Source: Phycisphaerales bacterium UBA3158
GTDB taxonomy: Bacteria; Planctomycetota; Phycisphaerae; Phycisphaerales; SM1A02
NCBI GenBank assembly: GCA_002364555.1
Contig: DEYM01000079.1
Coordinates: 9,285-19,075, forward strand
Direction: 5' to 3'
Length of the DNA: 9,791 nt
The position numbers were made by a program, and so were the translations under genes. The first letter of the stretch is position 1. Each line of letters starts with the position of its first letter. Positions 1-6,654 of this stretch are shown here, in pieces. A model generated the notes under the pieces. The model saw only the letters and a list, made by a program, of their open reading frames with translations, made no database searches and was not told the DNA's origin.

Positions 1-61
1 ATGATGGCCGAGCATGCATCGGATTCACCTTGAGCGGACATTCAACCACACGCAGAATTGT

Positions 62-1636
62 TCAGATGCTCCGTGAACTTCGACCAGAAGTGATTCCGGA
101 GAACCATGCCACGAGCCGTTCAGCATCTTCCGAAACGACTGCAATGAAGGAATCGGGTCGAACGAGCACGAAGCCGCCATCGGGTAGATCGAAGGCATCG
201 ATCAGACGCCCCTCGTTGTCCTCGGCATCGCCGCCTGTCGCCACTCTACGAATATGAAGAGCTGTCCCGGCTTTCGAGAAGTCGCCAAGGAGATCCCTGG
301 GCTCTTCGTGATCGCCGATGATGACAAGCGTGAAACCGGGATCCTTCAGAAGATCGATCGCCGGCCGATGATCGCCGTCGCGCATCCTGATCAGGCAGTC
401 CGGGAATGCATCGCCCGAGGCATGGCTCGAACTGACAGAACGAACATCCGCCAATGGCCCGTCGCGATAGGACACGAAGTCCTCCGTCAGAAAAGCCATT
501 GCTCGCTTCCTGATCATCGGCAAGGTCGTCATGATGGGTGCCAGCACTTTGCCAATGCCAATGGCTATTGGACTGGTGTTCATCGCCGCCCGGATCATCA
601 ATCTCGAGGCCTTGATGACATAGGCCCCCACTGGATGACGTTCCGAGTGGTAGGTGTGCATCAGCGATTCAGGCGCCTGCTCCTGAATGACCATGGCCAG
701 TTTCCATGCCAGATTCACGGCATCCTGGATACCGGTATTCATCCCCTGTCCGCCAGCTGGCGTATGCACGTGAGCGGCATCACCTGCCAACAGGACACGA
801 CCGTTCACATAGGAGTCGACCTGGCGTTCATTGATATGGAAATGGGCCAGCCAATGCTGGGCCTGAATCTTCCATCCAAGTGAACTGCGGTCATCGATGG
901 CTCGCTGGATCTCCTCGATCGCAGGAGGTGTTTCGACGCCCCCGCTCTCGACTTCTCCAGCATCGACGATGATTCGCCAGCGAGCACCCGAGATCGGAAA
1001 ACAGATCACGGCCCCCTGGCTGGACTGCACGATCCGAAGAACATGCCCGTCCTGCTCCTGATCGATATCCACATCTGCAATCAACCACCGATGTTCGCTG
1101 GACTGGCCATCGAAGGAAAGTCCCAGCGTCTTTCGTATCGTGGAATGGCCACCATCACAGCCGATCAGCCAGGCAACCTCGATGTCCTCATTGCCATTGC
1201 CGGTGGTAATTCGAGCAGACACTCCCCCATTTGACTGGGAGAATGAATCCAGCCTTGAACCACGCTCGACCTCGACACCCTGTTCCCGCAGCGCTTCGAT
1301 CAAGCAGGACTCGGTGTCGTACTGGGGGATGAACAGACCCGGAACGACGCCTCGGCCCTCGTCCTCGAAAGACATGTGGGCGATCGATTCCGTTCTGGAA
1401 CTCAATGTGGCACCACGGACCTCCGGATGCCCCGCTTCGAATCGACCACTGTCGACGAAGGGATGCAATGCCTTGAGAGAACCTCGCCAGAGAACCAACG
1501 CTTTCGAGTAGGAGGTCATGGAGGGCTGCTCGTCGACGATTCTGACCCTGATTCCCATGCGAGTGAGAACCAGTGCGCAGGTCAAACCGACCGGTCCGGC
1601 TCCGACGATCAGTAGCTGTGGTGATGGTTGAGTCAT
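62..1636 (-). CDS. FAD-dependent aromatic-ring monooxygenase (class A flavoprotein hydroxylase, PheA/TfdB-like)
   Basis: Predicted cytoplasmic NAD(P)H- and FAD-dependent hydroxylase of aromatic or polyketide-like substrates, 524 residues. The N-terminal Rossmann motif GAGPVG is at residues 12-17, with the acidic end of the second strand (VDE) near 34-36. The CDGGHS motif is at 160-165. The GDAAH motif is at 285-289, followed by TPAGGQGMNTGIQDA, the FAD ribityl/pyrophosphate site of this family. Residues from about 405 to 515 resemble the thioredoxin-like C-terminal domain seen in phenol hydroxylase, MhpA and rifampicin monooxygenase relatives. Length fits the family's usual 500-560. The ATG at 1634-1636 starts just before the Rossmann strand; I see no good Shine-Dalgarno, so the mRNA may be leaderless or weakly translated. 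No catabolic neighbours are present, so the substrate cannot be inferred. Family call is firm; specificity is unknown. Confidence 0.93.
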   Translation of the reverse strand: MTQPSPQLLIVGAGPVGLTCALVLTRMGIRVRIVDEQPSMTSYSKALVLWRGSLKALHPFVDSGRFEAGHPEVRGATLSSRTESIAHMSFEDEGRGVVPGLFIPQYDTESCLIEALREQGVEVERGSRLDSFSQSNGGVSARITTGNGNEDIEVAWLIGCDGGHSTIRKTLGLSFDGQSSEHRWLIADVDIDQEQDGHVLRIVQSSQGAVICFPISGARWRIIVDAGEVESGGVETPPAIEEIQRAIDDRSSLGWKIQAQHWLAHFHINERQVDSYVNGRVLLAGDAAHVHTPAGGQGMNTGIQDAVNLAWKLAMVIQEQAPESLMHTYHSERHPVGAYVIKASRLMIRAAMNTSPIAIGIGKVLAPIMTTLPMIRKRAMAFLTEDFVSYRDGPLADVRSVSSSHASGDAFPDCLIRMRDGDHRPAIDLLKDPGFTLVIIGDHEEPRDLLGDFSKAGTALHIRRVATGGDAEDNEGRLIDAFDLPDGGFVLVRPDSFIAVVSEDAERLVAWFSGITSGRSSRSI

Positions 1637-2040
1637 GCTGAAAATGCTAACAATTCTGCCTGAACAGCATCCCCGAGTGACAGTGGAATCGGGTCAGGCA
1701 CAGGAGCAAAGGACAGGCCATCTTCGGAACATATCCGGCGCCAAATCCGATATTCCATCACCATCAAACCAAATCCCGGGTGTGGGTTCTCCAGAAGCCA
1801 GAGACGTTTTTCAAGCCAGAACCCTCTGGAGGGCTGTTTATTGGCCCTCGGCAGAGACTTCAACAGTCTTTGAGGAATCCAGCCTCTATCCATCCCTGAT
1901 TTCTGTACAATTCGCCCCTCGGTTCCGACCTCTATCGCATCTGGATAGTGAGCGGCTTGCTGAAGCGTCCCTATCGTGTTGGGATTCTACAAAAGCACCG
2001 TTCCGAACGAACCGTTTGTTACTTGTTTGGAGATTGTGCT
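1637..2040. other. Non-coding gap between divergent genes, with weak hairpins
   Basis: About 400 bases separate the monooxygenase start (minus) from the RRM gene start (plus). I see no convincing gene. Three short adjacent stem-loops can be drawn: 1816-1820/1825-1829, 1829-1834/1844-1849, and 1852-1859/1865-1872 (8 pairs including one G-U, loop TCAAC). The octamer CCTCTATC occurs at 1883-1890 and again at 1929-1936. A TACAAT hexamer at 1906-1911 resembles a -10 box but has no matching -35. The region should hold promoters for both genes, but none can be fixed by eye. Confidence 0.5.
2029..2033 (+). promoter_or_regulatory. Shine-Dalgarno deciding the TTG start of the RRM gene
   Basis: GGAGA lies 7 bases upstream of TTG 2041. 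That TTG begins exactly at the conserved first beta strand of the RRM. The frame stays open upstream to an ATG at 1948, but the extra 31 residues have no RRM-like sequence and that ATG has no comparable ribosome site. The TTG start is therefore preferred. Confidence 0.6.
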
Positions 2041-2313
2041 TTGAGGCTTTACGTAGGAAATCTGAATTTTGATACGACCGAGGATTCACTTCGCGACCAC
2101 TTTTCCGCTCACGGAACTGTAGACGAAGTAGCCATCATCACTGACCGGGAAACCGGTCGTCCACGCGGATTCGCTTTCGTCACAATGGCGAGCGAAGACG
2201 ACGGCCGCAAGGCCATCGAGGAACTGGGTGGCAAGGAGCTCGAAGGTCGTACGTTGAACGTCAACCAGGCCCGAGAGCGACAGAGTGGCGGACCCCGCCG
2301 CGAGCGCTACTGA
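2041..2313 (+). CDS. Single-RRM RNA-binding protein (bacterial RNP-1 type)
   Basis: Small cytoplasmic protein of 90 residues that should bind single-stranded RNA through one RNA recognition motif. RNP2 is LYVGNL at residues 3-8 and RNP1 is RGFAFVTM at 42-49. The aromatic residues that stack on RNA bases are present (Tyr4, Phe44, Phe46). A short basic tail rich in Arg and Gly follows the domain (about 78-90). Size and layout match the bacterial and cyanobacterial Rbp-like RRM proteins, some of which are cold-induced; the exact role here is not known. The start chosen is TTG 2041, with GGAGA 7 bases upstream. An ATG at 1948 in the same frame would add 31 unrelated residues. The gene stands alone, preceded by a long non-coding leader region and followed 43 bases later by a strong intrinsic terminator, so it is probably monocistronic. 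Confidence 0.9.
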   Translation: MRLYVGNLNFDTTEDSLRDHFSAHGTVDEVAIITDRETGRPRGFAFVTMASEDDGRKAIEELGGKELEGRTLNVNQARERQSGGPRRERY

Positions 2314-2356
2314 ATCACAGGATCCACTGGATCCCTGGTTCAACAAGCCGAAATTG

Positions 2357-2388
2357 AAGCGGTCGCTCGTAAGAGCGGCCGCTTTTCG
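2357..2388 (+). terminator. Rho-independent terminator of the RRM gene
   Basis: A 12-bp stem (2357-2368 with 2373-2384, one T-G wobble at 2363/2378) is closed by a GTAA tetraloop, a GNRA-type loop, and runs into TTTTCG. Its position 43 bases after the RRM stop codon makes it the likely end of that transcript. The T-run is short, but the stem is long and GC-rich. Confidence 0.85.
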
Positions 2389-2466
2389 TTTGGAGATCCC
2401 TCCTGTCCGCAAGACAAGACGGCTCTCAGCGAATACCATCATCACTCGATCGCCAAGCAGACACCC

Positions 2467-2554
2467 GGTGGGGTGGCCGAGCGGTTGAAGGCGCCGGTCT
2501 TGAAAACCGGTAACGGGGTTTCCTCGTTCGTGGGTTCGAATCCCACCCCCACCG
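2467..2554 (+). tRNA. tRNA-Ser(UGA)
   Basis: All parts of a class II tRNA fold. The acceptor stem GGTGGGG (2467-2473) pairs perfectly with CCCCACC (2547-2553), with discriminator G2554. The D stem is GCC/GGC (2476-2478/2490-2492). The anticodon stem CCGGT/ACCGG encloses loop CTTGAAA (2499-2505) with anticodon TGA at 2501-2503. The long variable arm at about 2511-2529 has its own stem, as serine tRNAs require. The T arm is GTGGG-TTCGAAT-CCCAC (2530-2546). CCA is not encoded and must be added by nucleotidyltransferase. It reads serine UCA codons and, by wobble, some others. Confidence 0.97.
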
Positions 2555-2562
2555 CTTCTCGG

Positions 2563-2599
2563 ATGTTTCCCGGGCATCCAATGATGTCCCGGGAAACAT
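2563..2599. other. Strong inverted repeat / hairpin downstream of tRNA-Ser
   Basis: Arms 2563-2574 and 2588-2599 are perfect 12-bp reverse complements (ATGTTTCCCGGG and its complement). The stem can be extended inward by CATC/GATG across a single bulged T at 2587, leaving a CAAT loop. It begins 9 bases after the tRNA and ends 19 bases before the Shine-Dalgarno of the lipoprotein gene. No T-run follows on either strand, so it is not a standard intrinsic terminator. It could be a 3' processing or stability element, a Rho-linked end, or a leader structure of the next gene. Confidence 0.7.
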
Positions 2600-2625
2600 G
2601 TTCCGCCAGCCATGAATGGAGAGGC

Positions 2626-3132
2626 ATGATTCGCTATCTGGCTCTACTACTACAGATCACGATGATCGCCGGTTGCTCAGCTTCCAGACCGATGCCGGTC
2701 GTGGTCGAGGTCGTCGATGCCATGACGATGGCCCCCGTCGAGGACGTCGTGATTCGAGCCGATGGAGGCACCTTCTACATCCCAACCATGCAGCCGAGCC
2801 TGATCGGTGCACCGGGGACCATGTTCGGCCCCTTGCCCGATCCCGAAGGCAGGATCGGCCAGACCAACCAGAATGGACGAGCGTTCATGGAGATCGCGGG
2901 CCAGAGACCCGTGGCGATACGGTTCTTCAAGACCGGCTATTGGGATGGCTTCCTCATGGTGGAAGCTGGCGAGGACATCGTGTCGGGAGCCATCGCATGG
3001 ACCCAGGGGATCGTCTCGCCAAGACTTCACACGGCGTCCACGAACACCGATTTCAAGAAGCGGATGATGTTCCGGGTGCGAGTGAAGAAGACCGACCGGA
3101 TTCAAGGCGAAACCGGCCCACAAGCCTACTGA
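2626..3132 (+). CDS. Predicted lipoprotein of unknown function with a carboxypeptidase-regulatory-like beta domain
   Basis: A 168-residue predicted cell-envelope lipoprotein. The signal is short: MIRYLALLLQ then a lipobox MIAGC, so Cys17 should be lipidated. Ser18 at the +2 position favours outer-membrane sorting by the E. coli rule, if that applies here. After it, VVVEVVDAMTMAPVEDVVIRA (residues 25-45) has the look of the first strands of a transthyretin-like or carboxypeptidase-regulatory Ig-like fold, and TNQNGRAFMEI (80-90) resembles that fold's T-D-x-x-G-x-A strand. This fold match is inferred by eye. The start ATG 2626 has GGAG 4 bases upstream. The frame runs open back into the tRNA, but that extension cannot be coding. 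Its last 7 bases overlap the 3' end of sdhB, which runs the other way. No enzyme motif is visible. Confidence 0.8.
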   Translation: MIRYLALLLQITMIAGCSASRPMPVVVEVVDAMTMAPVEDVVIRADGGTFYIPTMQPSLIGAPGTMFGPLPDPEGRIGQTNQNGRAFMEIAGQRPVAIRFFKTGYWDGFLMVEAGEDIVSGAIAWTQGIVSPRLHTASTNTDFKKRMMFRVRVKKTDRIQGETGPQAY

Positions 3133-3902
3133 TTGGTCAATGTACCTCGACGCTTGTCGGGCTCGACCAACGCGGACTTGGCGTAGTCACGATTCATTCG
3201 GCTGATGAAGGCGATGCTGATTTCCTTTGGACAGGCATCCTGGCATTCGGCATGGTTGGTGCAGGCACCCATGCCTTCGTCCTCCATCTTCTCGACCATG
3301 TTCTTGACCCTCGAGTGTCGCTCGGGCTGCCCCTGGGGAAGCAGCCCCAGATGAGCCACCTTGGCGGACGTGAAGAGCATGCCGGCACCGTTGGGACAGG
3401 CTGCGACACAGGCACCACACCCGATGCATGCTGAGGCATCCATTGCTTCTTCGGCGATCACATGGGAAACGGGAATGGAGTTCGGCTCGGGCTTGGGGCC
3501 GGAGTGGACATTGATGTAACCACCCGACTGAATGATCCGATCGAGCGACGATCGATCGACCATCAGATCCTTGATGATCGGATACGAGACGTTCCTGAAG
3601 GGTTCGATCCAGATCTCGTCCCCGTCCTTGAAGGATCGCATTCGAACCTGGCAGGTCGTGCACCCCTTGCCGGGACCATGGGGCCGCCCGTTGATGGCCA
3701 GGGAGCAGGCACCACAGATACCCTCTCGACAGTCGCTGTCGAAGGTGATGGCATCGAGTCCCTTCTGGATCAGGTTCTCGTTCAGAAGGTCGAGCATCTC
3801 GAGAAAGGACATCTCATCCGAAATGCCATCGATCTCGTGCTTCTCGAGAAAGCCCTTGGACTTCGCATTTTCCTGTCGCCAGATATGCAGGGTGAATTTC
3901 AT
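3126..3902 (-). CDS. sdhB: Succinate dehydrogenase/fumarate reductase iron-sulfur subunit
   Basis: Iron-sulfur subunit of complex II, 258 residues. It passes electrons from the flavin of SdhA to quinone at the membrane anchor. The N-terminal ferredoxin domain carries C58REGIC63GAC66 and a fourth ligand in GCTTCQ (Cys81 or Cys84) for the [2Fe-2S] cluster. The C-terminal domain has C159IGCGACVAAC169P for the [4Fe-4S] cluster and Cys214, Cys220 and Cys224 (ECQDACPKEI) completing the [4Fe-4S] and [3Fe-4S] sets. The start is the ATG at 3900-3902, which shares its A with the TAA stop of sdhA (TAATG), with GGAG 9 bases upstream. An in-frame ATG at 3989 would extend it by 29 residues inside sdhA and is rejected. 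It is the last gene of the operon. No terminator is visible, and its stop overlaps the convergent lipoprotein gene. Confidence 0.95.
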   Translation of the reverse strand: MKFTLHIWRQENAKSKGFLEKHEIDGISDEMSFLEMLDLLNENLIQKGLDAITFDSDCREGICGACSLAINGRPHGPGKGCTTCQVRMRSFKDGDEIWIEPFRNVSYPIIKDLMVDRSSLDRIIQSGGYINVHSGPKPEPNSIPVSHVIAEEAMDASACIGCGACVAACPNGAGMLFTSAKVAHLGLLPQGQPERHSRVKNMVEKMEDEGMGACTNHAECQDACPKEISIAFISRMNRDYAKSALVEPDKRRGTLTNQ

Positions 3903-5818
3903 TACTTGTAGCTCCGAGTCGTGGGTGGCAGGGCTTCCAGCACCAGTTCTTCCTTGTGAAGCTTCTCGGGCTGATCTTCGCCCTTCCATTCCCAGACGGA
4001 GACGTTCTGGCAGTCTTCATCGTTTCGAAGGACTTCACCGTCTTCGGTCTGGTGCTCTTCACGGAAATGGCAGCCGCATGATTCATCACGCTCAAGGGCG
4101 TCACGACACATCAGATGCCCCAGCTCGAGATAGTCCGAGACTCGCCCGGCTCGTTCGAGAACTTGATTCGGTCCATCGGCGGTGCCGGGGACAAGAAGGT
4201 CCGTCCGGTAGGCTTCCTGCAGATCCTCGATGCCGGCCATCGCCGTCTTCAGACCTTCCGCCGTGCGAGCCATTCCACAGTGTTCCCACATGAGCTCACC
4301 CAGTTCACGGTGGATGGACAAAGGCGTCCTGGTCCCCTTGATGGCCATCATCTGGGAGATGTTGTCCTTGATCTGATCCTCATGCTGCTTGAATGCGGGG
4401 TGATCGGTGTCGACCTTGTCCATGTAGATGTCGTGGAGATAGTCGCCAATGGTCTGGGGCAGGATGAAGTAGCCATCGGCCAGACACTGCATCAAAGAGC
4501 TTGCACCAAGCCGGTTCGCACCGTGATCTGAGAAGTTGGCCTCGCCGATCGCGTACAGACCCGGGATGTTGGTCATCAGGCTGTAGTCGACCCAGAGCCC
4601 ACCCATGGCATAGTGGAGGGCCGGATAGATTCTCATCGGCTTGTCGTAGGGACTCTCATCCGTGATCTCGTGGTACATGTCGAACAGATTGCCGTATCGT
4701 TCGCTGATGGTCTTGCGACCCTCACGCTTGATGGCATCACTGAAGTCGAGATAGACGGCACGGCCCTTGTCGCCAAGGACACTGAAGCCGTCATCGCAGA
4801 CGTACTTTGCATTCCGCGAGGCGACGTCGCGAGGCACGAGATTGCCGTAGCTGGGATAGCGCTCTTCCAGGTAGTAGTAGCGGTCTTCCTCTGGAATCTG
4901 AGCCGGGTGACGATCATCACCCTTCTTCCGGGGGACCCAGCAGCGACCATCGTTTCTCAGTGATTCACTCATCAACGTGAGCTTGCACTGGAAATCGGCC
5001 GTACTTGGAATGCACGTCGGATGGATCTGGACCATGCACGGATTCGCGAAGCCGGCACCACGCTTGTGGGCTCGCCAGATGGCGGTGCAGTTGCTGTTGA
5101 CAGCATTGGTCGAATGGAAATAGGTGCTGACATAGCCTCCGGTCGCCAGCACCACGGCGTCGGCCGCATGCGACTGGATTTCACCGGTCACCAGGTCACG
5201 GACGATGATGCCTCGTGCACGGCCATCGATGACCACGACATCGAGCAGTTCCGTGCGGGCATTCATCTTGAGATTGCCCGTATTGAGTTCCTTCTGAAGG
5301 GCCTGGTACGCACCCAGCAGCAACTGCTGACCGGTCTGCCCACGGCAGTAGAACGTTCGGGATACGAGAACACCGCCGAATGAACGGTTGGCCAGCATGC
5401 CACCGTACTCGCGAGCGAACGGGACGCCCTGGGCTACGGCCTGATCGATGATGTTGGTGCTCAGTTGGGCCAGTCGGTAGACGTTGGCCTCGCGAGCACG
5501 GAAATCCCCACCCTTCTGGGTGTCGTAGAACAACCGGTAGGTGGTGTCGCCATCCTCACGGTAGTTCTTGGCGGCGTTGATCCCCCCCTGGGCCGCGATG
5601 CTGTGAGCTCGCCGTGGGGAATCCTGGAAGCAGAAGGTGTTCACCTTGTAGCCCTGGGCAGCCAGACTCGAGGCGGCGGCGGCACCGGCCAGACCGGTAC
5701 CGACGACGATCACGTCGTACTTGCGACGGTTGTTTGGTCCCACGAGCTTCGCCTGCTCGAGGTACGTCGACCACTTGTGCTCAAGGGGTCCATCGGGAAT
5801 TCCTGACTCAAGGTTCAT
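3902..5818 (-). CDS. sdhA: Succinate dehydrogenase/fumarate reductase flavoprotein subunit
   Basis: Catalytic subunit that oxidises succinate to fumarate, on the cytoplasmic side of the membrane; 638 residues from the ATG at 5818. The FAD-binding motif VVGTGLAG is at about 38-45. His72 in RRAHSIAAQGGINA matches the histidine that links FAD covalently. Substrate-site motifs include HPT (266-268), SESLRNDGR (284-292) and VPRDVASR (about 328-335), whose Arg is the expected proton shuttle. HYAMGG and GEANFSDHGANRLGASSL follow towards the C terminus. Motifs such as SRTFYCRGQTGQQLLLGAYQ are typical of the B-type clade with a single cytochrome b anchor. The start is uncertain: a GTG 9 bases earlier (5827) is in frame, but AGGTGA (5824-5829) sits at ideal spacing for the ATG. 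The gene overlaps the end of sdhC by 11 bases and the start of sdhB by one. Confidence 0.96.
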   Translation of the reverse strand: MNLESGIPDGPLEHKWSTYLEQAKLVGPNNRRKYDVIVVGTGLAGAAAASSLAAQGYKVNTFCFQDSPRRAHSIAAQGGINAAKNYREDGDTTYRLFYDTQKGGDFRAREANVYRLAQLSTNIIDQAVAQGVPFAREYGGMLANRSFGGVLVSRTFYCRGQTGQQLLLGAYQALQKELNTGNLKMNARTELLDVVVIDGRARGIIVRDLVTGEIQSHAADAVVLATGGYVSTYFHSTNAVNSNCTAIWRAHKRGAGFANPCMVQIHPTCIPSTADFQCKLTLMSESLRNDGRCWVPRKKGDDRHPAQIPEEDRYYYLEERYPSYGNLVPRDVASRNAKYVCDDGFSVLGDKGRAVYLDFSDAIKREGRKTISERYGNLFDMYHEITDESPYDKPMRIYPALHYAMGGLWVDYSLMTNIPGLYAIGEANFSDHGANRLGASSLMQCLADGYFILPQTIGDYLHDIYMDKVDTDHPAFKQHEDQIKDNISQMMAIKGTRTPLSIHRELGELMWEHCGMARTAEGLKTAMAGIEDLQEAYRTDLLVPGTADGPNQVLERAGRVSDYLELGHLMCRDALERDESCGCHFREEHQTEDGEVLRNDEDCQNVSVWEWKGEDQPEKLHKEELVLEALPPTTRSYK

Positions 5819-6572
5819 GATGCTCACCTTCGGATTGGGCGATCAGATTCTCTGATTCACCCATGACATGCTGATGGGTCGCCTCCGCTGCCTCGGGAGC
5901 TGGCAGCACGCCGCTCCATATGAGGGTAGGCACCGAGGAAAAGCCAAGGAAAATCACAACCGCCGAAATGGTCGATATCAATCGCAGGGAATGATTTCGA
6001 TCCTGATTGTTGATGCCAAGAGACTGGAACATGCTCCAGACACCGTGGTAGAGGTGCAGGCAGATGAAGCCCATCATGACCACGTAGACCAGGGCTATCC
6101 ACCAGACCTGGAAGGCATGCCAGAGATTCGAGTACACAGCCCCCTCCTCGTAGGAGGTCGGCTGGACCGTGCCCGTGGTGAACTGCAGGATGTGGAGAAT
6201 CACATAGACGAGGATCAATGGCCCACTGATCATCATCGTCATCGAGGCCAGCGTTCGAGCCGAGCGATGGCGATGCTGGTATCGAGGCTTGGCTCTTCGA
6301 TTCTGCCGAGTCAGAAGAATGATTGTCACGACGTGGGCGATCAGGAAGACGAGCAACCCGATTCGAGCCACCCAGAGAAATCCTCCGAAACCGAAGAAGT
6401 CCTCCATGAAAGTCCGGAGGTGATGAGAATAAGAATCAATTTCCTCGGCCCCGCCGTAGACCCACATGTTCCCCAGCATGTGTGCGATTAGAAACAGAAA
6501 CAGGCCGCCCCCGGAGATGGCGACGACATACTTCTTCCCAATGGATGATTGATAGAACTTCAGGAGCCGCAC
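5808..6572 (-). CDS. sdhC: Succinate dehydrogenase cytochrome b subunit (single-subunit, b558-type anchor)
   Basis: Membrane anchor of a B-type succinate:quinone oxidoreductase, 254 residues, holding two b hemes and the quinone site. Five hydrophobic segments can be seen, at about residues 16-37, 65-88, 110-130, 153-176 and 194-214. Histidines in or near them fit the four axial heme ligands: His31 (LIAHMLG), His80 (LIAHVV), His127 (ILHILQF) and His173 or His176 (LHLYHG). One long anchor of this kind replaces the separate SdhC and SdhD of mitochondrial-type enzymes. The start is GTG 6572 with a textbook AGGAGG 5 bases upstream. It is the first gene of sdhCAB, and its stop overlaps sdhA. The tail after the last segment is acidic and His-rich and presumably faces the cytoplasm. 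Confidence 0.94.
   Translation of the reverse strand: MRLLKFYQSSIGKKYVVAISGGGLFLFLIAHMLGNMWVYGGAEEIDSYSHHLRTFMEDFFGFGGFLWVARIGLLVFLIAHVVTIILLTRQNRRAKPRYQHRHRSARTLASMTMMISGPLILVYVILHILQFTTGTVQPTSYEEGAVYSNLWHAFQVWWIALVYVVMMGFICLHLYHGVWSMFQSLGINNQDRNHSLRLISTISAVVIFLGFSSVPTLIWSGVLPAPEAAEATHQHVMGESENLIAQSEGEHHEP
5824..5829 (-). promoter_or_regulatory. Shine-Dalgarno of sdhA, inside the sdhC end
   Basis: AGGTGA on the minus strand ends 5 bases before ATG 5818 and overlaps the alternative GTG at 5825-5827. It lies within the last codons of sdhC. This favours the ATG start and suggests that sdhA translation is coupled to sdhC. Confidence 0.55.
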
Positions 6573-6577
6573 AAATA

Positions 6578-6583
6578 CCTCCT
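6578..6583 (-). promoter_or_regulatory. Shine-Dalgarno fixing the GTG start of sdhC
   Basis: A perfect AGGAGG on the minus strand, 5 bases before the GTG at 6570-6572. No ATG near it offers a better start. Confidence 0.85.
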
Positions 6584-6610
6584 ATGGCCCGGGAAATGGG
6601 CTGGCCAAGC

Positions 6611-6616
6611 ATTGTA
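6611..6616 (-). promoter_or_regulatory. Possible -10 box for the sdhCAB operon
   Basis: TACAAT on the minus strand lies 38 bases upstream of the sdhC start, in the 82-base gap after the phosphatase gene. No recognisable TTGACA-like box is found 16-18 bases further upstream. The same TGTACAAT octamer occurs at 1904-1911 in the gap before the RRM gene. It is the best promoter candidate in the gap, but the evidence is thin. Confidence 0.25.
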
Positions 6617-6654
6617 CATCGGTCGAGCCGGGGGCTCTACAGTGAAAATAGGAA

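Noticed and set aside
1..33. A short frame ending in TGA at 31-33 that could be the tail of a gene entering from the left
   Set aside because: Only ten codons are visible, with nothing recognisable to support a gene.
254..883. Long open frame antisense to the monooxygenase
   Set aside because: Its product has no recognisable domain, while the opposite strand encodes a complete flavoprotein with all motifs; it is a codon-bias shadow.
2467..2554. tRNA-Ser as an attachment site for an integrated element
   Set aside because: No integrase gene and no repeated copy of the tRNA 3' end is seen in the window.
2473..2625. Upstream extension of the lipoprotein frame into the tRNA
   Set aside because: It would translate the tRNA sequence and bury the signal peptide; ATG 2626 has its own ribosome site and a lipobox at the right distance.
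2086..2627. Minus-strand open frames across the RRM gene, its terminator and the tRNA
   Set aside because: They cross a tRNA and a clear plus-strand gene; the parts over the tRNA give the familiar artefact peptide made by translating tRNA genes.
3902..3989. 29-residue N-terminal extension of SdhB
   Set aside because: It lies wholly within the sdhA coding sequence, has no similarity to SdhB N termini, and the TAATG junction gives a normal start.
3532..4293. Open frame of 253 codons antisense to sdhB and sdhA
   Set aside because: It spans the junction of two well-conserved genes on the other strand, and its translation is low-complexity and Arg/Ser-rich.
6625..6637. GAGCC/GGCTC mini-hairpin after the phosphatase as a terminator
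   Set aside because: Five pairs, a three-base loop and no T-run on either strand.
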